Shown here piece by piece: positions 51,101-60,100 of a stretch of DNA of 64,000 nucleotides. The translations under genes and the position numbers were made by a program. The stretch covers positions 434,001 to 498,000 of the forward strand of contig VXAZ01006807.1 of assembly GCA_013399875.1 (NCBI GenBank). Reading direction: 5' to 3'. Each line of letters begins with the position of its first letter. The first letter of the stretch is position 1. Origin of the DNA: Gymnorhina tibicen. Lineage: Eukaryota > Chordata > Aves > Passeriformes > Artamidae. Under the pieces are notes generated by a model, which did no database searches, had not been told where the DNA came from, and worked only from the letters and a program-made list of their open reading frames with translations.

Positions 51101-54100
51101 AAGACTATTTAAATTTCCACATCCTGGCAAATCTTAATTCTCAAAGCACTGGTCTTTTTTTTAAAAAAGGTTCATTTATTGACTGTATCTTTGTTTCTAT
51201 CTTACATTTTGTTTATTTTTCATACTTCACTGTTACACAAAGGATGTGTAAAAACATTTAACATGCTCCCTCACTAATAGATTTTCTCATATTGGTGTTC
51301 AAAAGCAATGGCTGCAAGCCACAACTGAATGTTCTCAAAACAAAGCTTCCCTGCACTCTCTTCCATCATTTCTTTGCAAGCAGAACTAGGAGCTGAGCAA
51401 ACGAGAGACTTTTGACTCCACAGAACTATGTCCAAGCTTACTACAAGGAGTTTCCACTGAATACCGATGGTTTTTTGGTACTTGCCAGTACAGATAGGGC
51501 TTACTTTGCTTTCTAGAAAGTCAACGTAGGAGACAGACATTTTACAGAGCTTTAATAAGTAATCCCCAAACCTTTTGAAAAACAGTCATTTTACCTTCTA
51601 ACAATTCCTCAAAGTCATCTACAAAGAACTCTCGTAATGGTGGTCGTTTGGGCCGTTTTAGTGTATTGACCAGCTGCTGAATCTTTGCTGACACTCTGCT
51701 GCTCACTGGTACTCCTGCAGGACAGGGATCAATGGAGACATCAGTCGACGGCTACGCTGCACCCACCAGATGTCAAGTGGGGTAAGAAAAAGTCTAGGAC
51801 TGCAAGGCCACCACAACTACAGTTTCATGCCATACCGTGACTCAAGTATTTAACATTAAAACATACAAGCAAAAAGGAACAGTGATGCCTAATGTGAATA
51901 AAACCAATACAACAATGTCAGAGTGAGGTTGCAAAGTTAGAGGGGAAACAGCACACAGACTGAGGGAGAGAAGCACAGTGGAAAAAATGTCCCTACAGCA
52001 AATGTGAGTACCCTGAGAGAGTTCCCTCAGCAATGGTCAGTGAGAAAACTGGCACTTGCCCTCCGCATGACCACTGGCCATACCAACATTGTCTGACTCG
52101 ACTGCAGCCCGGCGAGGAGTGTGGGTCATAGGCTCTGCACCATCATTTATTCTGGGTTATTTTTACGCTGCAGGGGACATCTGTCCAGTATCCATTGTAA
52201 ACATGGTTCACATCTTTGTATTACTTCAGCATGACCCTGTATTCTCTGAACGTCCCTACAGCCAATCCCACCAGCCAGAAATCTCCAAGGGGAGCATGCT
52301 TGCCCATACAGCACTTCGGAAAACACAGCTCTGAGCAGCAGCCTGGGGCAAGGGGCATTTTTATAATATAGTCCCATCAATCACCTCCCCCTTCCTTTTC
52401 TCTAGTCGAATGCAAAGCCTCTCCAATGTGCATGTCATCCGTTCCTGAACTAATGGCTTTCTGTCACTGCATTGCAGGAATTTCAACTTCTTACCCTTCC
52501 ATAAGGTTGGCTCCAAAACTTTTACCAAGTGGTGTTTAGAGCTGAAGCTACTAAGTTTAGATGCAGTACACTTGGTCAACAACTCCATGCTGTGCTGAAA
52601 TATTGTTTGGTAAGTTTTAGAAAAGAGGAGCGGTAAATAAGGAAGGGTTTACAAATAACTGTTTTTCAAAAAAAACAAAAAAAAAAAAACCAAAAAAAAA
52701 AACCTCAAGAGAATAAAACTTCAAACATGTCAATTTTCAAGATCCATCCTAGCATGTCACATTGTTCGCTGTTTAAAAAAAAACAAACTAGCTGTAAATG
52801 ATAATAGCAAATCTAAAGAGATTCTCTGGGGGTTTTTGCCAAACAGTTTTTATGGGGAGTCAGCTTTGCTGATCAAGAAATATTAAGAAATCTATGTTAT
52901 CTTCATTGATATCAGCTTATTTTAGAACTGTAAAGGTGCTGCAACTTTGTGTTTACAAGTGAAAAGTGCCCGGAAAAAACCACAAAGAACACCCAAAAAA
53001 CAAGAGCAGACACATACAGTAACCACTAAAAAGGTCAGGATACTCAAAATAACCCCAGTTGTGCTTTGTGACATACCATCACCAGTCTCCATAAGCTCAG
53101 CGTTGCCATACTTTGGTGCCACCCGTGCCGTTGATCCTTGCGGTCTTTCTACTTGTATTGAGTGTTCTGAGGTGTAAGTGGTAACATCTGGAGGGGCAGA
53201 ATGATTTTCTGTGAAAAGTAAGTTAAAAGGTTTAACTGTGTACCTCTAGTGTCAAAAGGCAGAAAAGAAAAGGGCAGAGGAAAGGTGACCATTTGATTTT
53301 TTTTCCCCCCAACATCTGAACAGGTGTTAAAGTTAATGCACAAAATGATTGTATTGAACTATAATGTGTAGTATGATTTTAATAAATAAGGTTTGCGCTG
53401 ATTAAAACAGGGCTGTATATCTGCAATCACATAAGGGATAAGCTAAAAAAATCATACAATTAGGTTGTAGGTTCTCCACTGACATCTGATTTTACTTAAA
53501 GCTTGTGGACATCTGCAAATAGAAAAGACCCAGAGAAATACACTTCTGGTGGATTATTGTGTTGGTTTTTCTAAGTACAAAGAACACAGCACGTTGCCAA
53601 TCACTTGCAAGTGCCAAAGCATATCACTTTTATAACCTCTGTATTTTGAATATGTCAGTTTTAGTTAAGAAAGGAAAAAAGTCAATCATAGCAGGTTTGG
53701 AAACCAGAGGCAAGAAATAAAATGTAAAGAAACATGAACTTTGCATTCTTCATGGACACTTGCTTGTCTACTATTTTTAGACAGAGATATTTCAATTCTT
53801 CTACATAACAAAGCCTTGCCTTCCAGAAGGCAAACACGATTTGGTCTGACTCATGCCAGCACTGCTGAACAATTCCACAGAGCTAATCTTTCTCTTTCAT
53901 GTCCTGATAACTCAGCATGCTACCACAGTTCGTCTTCCCATGTTTTCAAGCCTGAGTCTGTATTTCCTATGTATTTGTACTATTTTTATAGGTTGTCTTA
54001 TAAATTTTTTGCAGGTTTTTATCAGCATTAGACTAGATGGAGATAAATGCCACAAGCAAGTAACAACTTTTATTTCAATTGATATAAATGATCCCCAGCA

Positions 54101-57100
54101 GCCTCTGAGTTACAAAAGAAGGCAGGTCATCATTCTGCTGCCATAGAAGTGAAGAGAAATGCATTCTATTTTACAACAGGGTAAGAGTCTTTCAAAATGC
54201 AAAACTTCTGGAAAAATGTCATTGTGTTCCAGTAGTGTTTTCAAGATGTGCTTTTTACTAAACCTTTTCTTTAAGCATTATGGTGCCCTAAGTACTAGAA
54301 CACCAACTTCTACAGTAAATTTAATCTCAAATATAATTATAAAGCATTTTCATTTTTATGAGTTTTGAACTTTGAAACACTGTGACTCTTGTGCATTCAA
54401 TCCCAAATTTATGCACCATCAACACAGAAAACTATTTTTTTTTGTTACACATACCGGAAAAGGATGCTATAATAGATACTTATTTTGCATAGTTCGCATT
54501 TAAAGGTAGCATTTGACAGACAATCATGAGGAAAATTTAAGACATGACATTAATGTCTGCAGCTGTTATTTAATGTTTATATTCATGAACATCATAAGGG
54601 CTCAAACCTATCACCCAATCATATTATCTGGTTGAGGAAAACATGAAATGGCTTTTTTCGAGCAACTCAAAATGTCTTGCATTCTACAAATGTCCAGTTG
54701 TAGCTTTTGCTTCTGATCATGTCCATTGTTACAATTTTACTGAAACAAACACCTTATATTGTGCTATAAGTGACCAGTTGAAATACAATAGATTGAACAA
54801 TGAAGCTTATGCTGATAATTGCTTGAATAATGTCTTCATTTTAAATTTCTTGTCATTATCAACTGTTTTAGACTCAGTATAATTTTTTGCCCTTTTCTGT
54901 TAAGTGGCAAGAGCTTTTTATAGATCGTGATCGTATTACTCAATAACTAAGTCAATTACAAAATGCTGATGTTTATCTTTCTCTTTACTTATAATGCAGT
55001 TTTGCTATGCATATGGGAGATCATGACTAAGAAAATAATTGTACTTAGTCAGCTATTAGTAACATGAGAAAGTATTTTTAAAGTGAGCTATATTTTCTTA
55101 CATCTTTCCAGTGAAGTATTTCCATCTTTCAGACTTTACAAAGCAAAGTGAATTGGAGTTAAAGATTTTTTTTTTTAACGCATGGGGCAGAAGATACATG
55201 AGCAGGGATGCTCTCCCTTCAGAACTCTGTGCTTAAAACCAAATTCTTCTGTGTTACACGTGATGCTGAGCAGGGGGAAAGAACATAACAAGAGTCCTGC
55301 TCTTTTGTGAAAGGGTTTCCTTTTGAACAGACAGCACTTGCACTTGAAATTGCCTAAAAGAAACTCTCTTCCCAAGGTTGCCACCACAGGTCAGTCAAGG
55401 AGTTCCAGCGCCCTGGCTGCCCAGCTGCTATTTACTTTTATCCGGAAGAAGAGGAATATTAAGGTTTGTCTTAATTAATGTGTTCCTTTATAGTATCTGC
55501 TTAACAGATGCCTTATCATGGCAGTATCTACAGCTCTAAGTTTCATCCATTAGATTTACAAATCTTCGGTCAGTTCGTGTCTCAGAGTCAGGCTTGGAGA
55601 AATGAAAATCATACAGACAAAACTTTGGTCTGAATGACTTCTAAAGGAAAAAATAATTGTTATGTTATGTGAAATGTACCCTTTTTTTTTGTATAGAACA
55701 GTCAATCCAAGCTTTGGCTATGGACACAATCTGGAGAGAGTTGCTTGGTCTTATGTCAGGTAACTTAAAGAATTGTTTGAGGTTTCATTAAGAATCATGA
55801 TCCTGACACATCTGTTCACTAAAAAGTAGACACTGTGACAGCTGCATGACTTCAAAGCACTTCCTCCATCAAACATACATATTTGCATCACCTCCTATTC
55901 CCATCTCTTCCCATATCCTGGCATTAGAAGATCACAGCCAGAACAGCTGTTTCCAGTTAAGGCTCTCTTCATTTCTGCCACTGGAGCGACATCATTTACC
56001 CCACTTCATGAAGATCAGAAAGGCCCAACAAAGCAGAGCACGTTCATGTAGGGATAGAGCACGTGCATTAGCAAAGCCCCATGTCTGAGGAGAAGCAAAG
56101 AAGTGGAGGAATACTTTCTGTGGAGGTTTGGAAGCTCACATAAGCACCGGCTATTTGGAAAGTCTCTGGGAACTCAAAAAGCATTCCTGCAACACTGTAC
56201 TTGAAGAAAATGCAGCTTTTACTCCCAAATAAGCTGGCTCTTCTAGTTGTCAGGGAAGGGAAATCCAAAGTCATAGATGCAGCTCTTGTAGCTGGGTTTT
56301 TCTTGTACTGATGTCCAGGTGACAGATCGTATTTTAAACTAGTCTCCTGTATAAGTTAACATTCCCCTCAGAACACAAGAATTTTCAAGTTGTCTGAAAA
56401 CTATGAGCCATGCTTAGGGCACATGTTTTTATATTTATTTGATTAGCAGTCTATGTAGCCTTTAATGTGGATAGAAGCCTTTGATTTTCAAACAGAAACA
56501 TATTTGAAGCATATAAAAGAAACATTAAATGCACCTATAGGATCAAAACTTTGAAGTGAGATGATTAACTTTATATAGATTTACAATCATAGGCAAGCAC
56601 TGTGTAATTTTCATTGCATGACCTTTGTGAGCTTTGGGCTGTGCTTTCTGTCCCTGATTTTTATATACATAGAAATCCAAACCATGTTAATACTAACAAA
56701 TGAAAGCTTACAGATCTTAGAAATATGCACAGTACTGACCCAAAGAAGGGTCAGAAATCAGATATTTTTTACAGATTTCACTAGTTTGACCTCTAAATTC
56801 AAGCCTTACTGAACACAGCTGTGATACCTATGCCAAACTGAAGATTGTCCCTGTAGCTTAATGCAGACAGCTGAGCATCTTAAAGCTGAGAATAGATATT
56901 AAAATGATATCTATCCCAAACTAGAACTTTGGCCACAATAAAGCAGCAGCAGTCAAATTAAATGAACAGTATAACATTAAAAGCATATAATATCTTATGC
57001 AAATTATCCAAAAGATTCATAAAGATAACTCTGATTACATTACAGCCAAAGCTTTTTATCAAATCCCTTTCCAGGCCTGCATTAGTATACTTACACTGGA

Positions 57101-60100
57101 AAAAATCTGCCTTTCATTCTGTGATGCACTCTGGAGGTAAAATCCTAGTGGTTATCAGAATAGAGGGCTTTTGTGGGTTATCATCAAGGTCTTCCCTGTT
57201 GCACTTTGAATTTGTATTTTTTAAAATTGGCACCTTCAGAGTATGGCCATACATATTTACAGTTGATTTCACTCTTGCAGGCTGGCCTGTCTCTGGAGAA
57301 CAATCCCCTGGACCAAACAAATATCAAGCCATGGTAACATATGTTCTTTGTGACCAAGAACAAACTGTCTCTTTAAGGAACAGGATTACTCTTTTCTCTT
57401 GTCTTTTCTCCTACCAAAGACATTTATTCTTCCACCATCACTGGCCCACTGCCTTGCAAAGAGCCAGGCTTTCTGTAGGAATACTTCAAATCTGTTACCT
57501 CTTAGAATACACTTAAATGCAAAATCTACCTTCTTGGATGGGAAAGAAACAAAATAGCAATTTAACTTCAAATTCTTAAAGAATGCAGCTCTGCCATGAA
57601 GAAATACATCTTATAGTTATCAACTGTGCAGCTTCTCTTACATTTCCAGTGATTTTAGCAATGACTCATGGCAACCATAAGATCCCAGTCTCATCACTCA
57701 TATTTTGTGCCCAAATGACCTTTACATTACTACACCTCAACTACTGTCCAAGAAGAGATGCAATTTAAGGTATCTTATTGTCAGAATGAATGAAAATATG
57801 CATACACTGAGGTAAGCTCAGCTGCTTCCTTCAAAGGCAAGATCTTTCTAGTCAACAACAAGGCACAATAAAACAAGTATAAGAAATAGTAGTTTCCCTC
57901 TTCTGCAGAATAGTGCCATCTTAATTTAGCTCTATAAATGCTGTATTATTTACCACAAACTCAGTGATTATAAAAGAAGATTTACTGTGCCAGATTTAAA
58001 ATTACTAAAATGTCACATTATAAAGAAGCTATATTTAAAGACACATTAAGACTTGGTGTGTGAGTAATGCAACCTTTCAGAGCTTGGATAAATTTAATTC
58101 TCTATGCTATAATTTCCTGTAGCATTTCAAGATGAAGTCACAGAAAATAATTAAATGCAATGATTAATGTGTTTCCAAGTGTATGTGATTCTAAAACAAG
58201 GTTCTAAGCATTCATTTATAAATTTATGAATACAATACAAGTTCTTCCCCCGACTGCAATTCAGCAGTTCCAGATCGTGATGAGAGGATTACTGAAAATA
58301 CAGGTGTTACATCAAGCTATACTAATAGCAAAAAAACAAGGGATATGTACTCCTGCTCCAGCACATAAAACCAGGAACACTGAAGAACCTTTCATGTATC
58401 TCATTACATATACTTGAAAAGGAAATGTCAGTTGAGGAACAGTCACACAAACTGTAGTAAGACAGTAGTAAGATTGCTTTATCTGTTCCAACACAGACTT
58501 CAACAGATTTTCAGTGAGAGCCCAAAATACACACCCCAGCAAGAACATACCCAAAGCAAATGCCTTGTATGATAAGCAGCTGAAGAGTGAAGGGAAACCA
58601 AGCCTTGCTTTCCACATATCCAATCAAATAGCTGCCTCATGTCAATAAAGACTAGTGTCAACGGCACAATAGTCAGAAATTATGTCTGTGAAGCTTAGCC
58701 CTAATGGAAAGAAAGCTTTGACTTCCTAGGATCTTTCCAAAGGAAATAAACAAGCTATTAATAATAACAGCTCCCTTCTCTGAAGCTATATAATGGTCTC
58801 TCCCACGGAGTATAATCGCTAGCTATCCCAGTTCAAGTATTCTAAGTTCAATTAAGAGCAGAAAAAATATGTTTAAGAGGACTACTGTTAACAGAATTAT
58901 CAAAAATCACTCAAGCTATGTAATTAAAGTGGAGCAGCAGTGGGGGAAACATATGCAAGCAATCCCTAATGATGCATGCACTGATTTTCCTTACTGATGA
59001 ATCCTACAGAGAGCTTTATAGTTCTAAGTAATGGAAGTCATGCAACTGTACATTTTAAGGTATTTGGTAACCAATAGCTAGACCCTGTTTGCCACAACAT
59101 AAGTTTACCCCCAAACCTAAACTGCTATTTTTTTCCCCTCCTGAAATAGGAACGTAGGACTATCTCTCCATATAATACATGCAAATACTAAAAAGCAGAG
59201 AAGACGTGCAGGAAAGACTTCTGTAAGACTTCATATAGCAGCATCAGCTGAACGTGAGAGTCAAAATTCATGTTAAACTGGACACACTCAACACATCTGT
59301 ATACTGACCTATATGTGTTTGAGCCATAACATCAGCTAGTCTGTGTGCAGCACCACTGCCTCCACTTTGTGTCGAAGAGGAGGAAGTGGTTGATGTGGTA
59401 GAGCCGTGGATCGCTTGACTGATCCAATGTTCCATGTTTATACTCCCCTGGCTTGAGGTGGGAGTTCCCTGGGAGTCGCCCTGTACAGAGCCTTCATCTT
59501 CTGAACCAGAAGAAGTATCTAGTAATTAGAAACAGCCTGTTAGCTTGCAGTGCTTTGGGGTTTTCTTAATAGAAATAACTCATATTCATATCACAAATCT
59601 AAAGGAAGTGCCATTAAGAAAATCTCAGGAAGGCAGGCAAACATAATGAGAAAACTGCAGTACTGAAAACCCTGAAACTTAAGTCAGTTGCTAACTGTGC
59701 ACATCTCCTGCTCTAAGATCATGGTGTGTGTATTATTGTACAAAAAAAAAATAAGGATAATTAAAGTCTTCCTTTATAATGTTACACACAGAATCTTCTG
59801 AAGATTTCCAGCCAGGAGAGAATATTAAAAAAAAAAACTTTCCCAAGCTCACTCCACAAAGTCTGTGAGACACTTTTACAATTGTACAAAGTCCAATCCT
59901 CAGTGAAATGCGAGTCTCAGCCAGATTTAGTGAGTATGAGAAGCATCAGATATGAGGTATTTTCACAGTCTAGTAGACAAAAAGAGCAGATAAACTTGAA
60001 AAGGAATGGCACAACTAATTGCTAAGACAATGTTACATTACATTGTTAGGGAATAAACCAGAAACGTGAAAGGAACTTAGACTATCATAAAGTATGACAA

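Noticed and set aside
56962..57516. 184-codon plus-strand frame in intron w2-w3
   Set aside because: No recognisable domain, no splice or promoter context, composition like the surrounding intron. Considered chance, though long.
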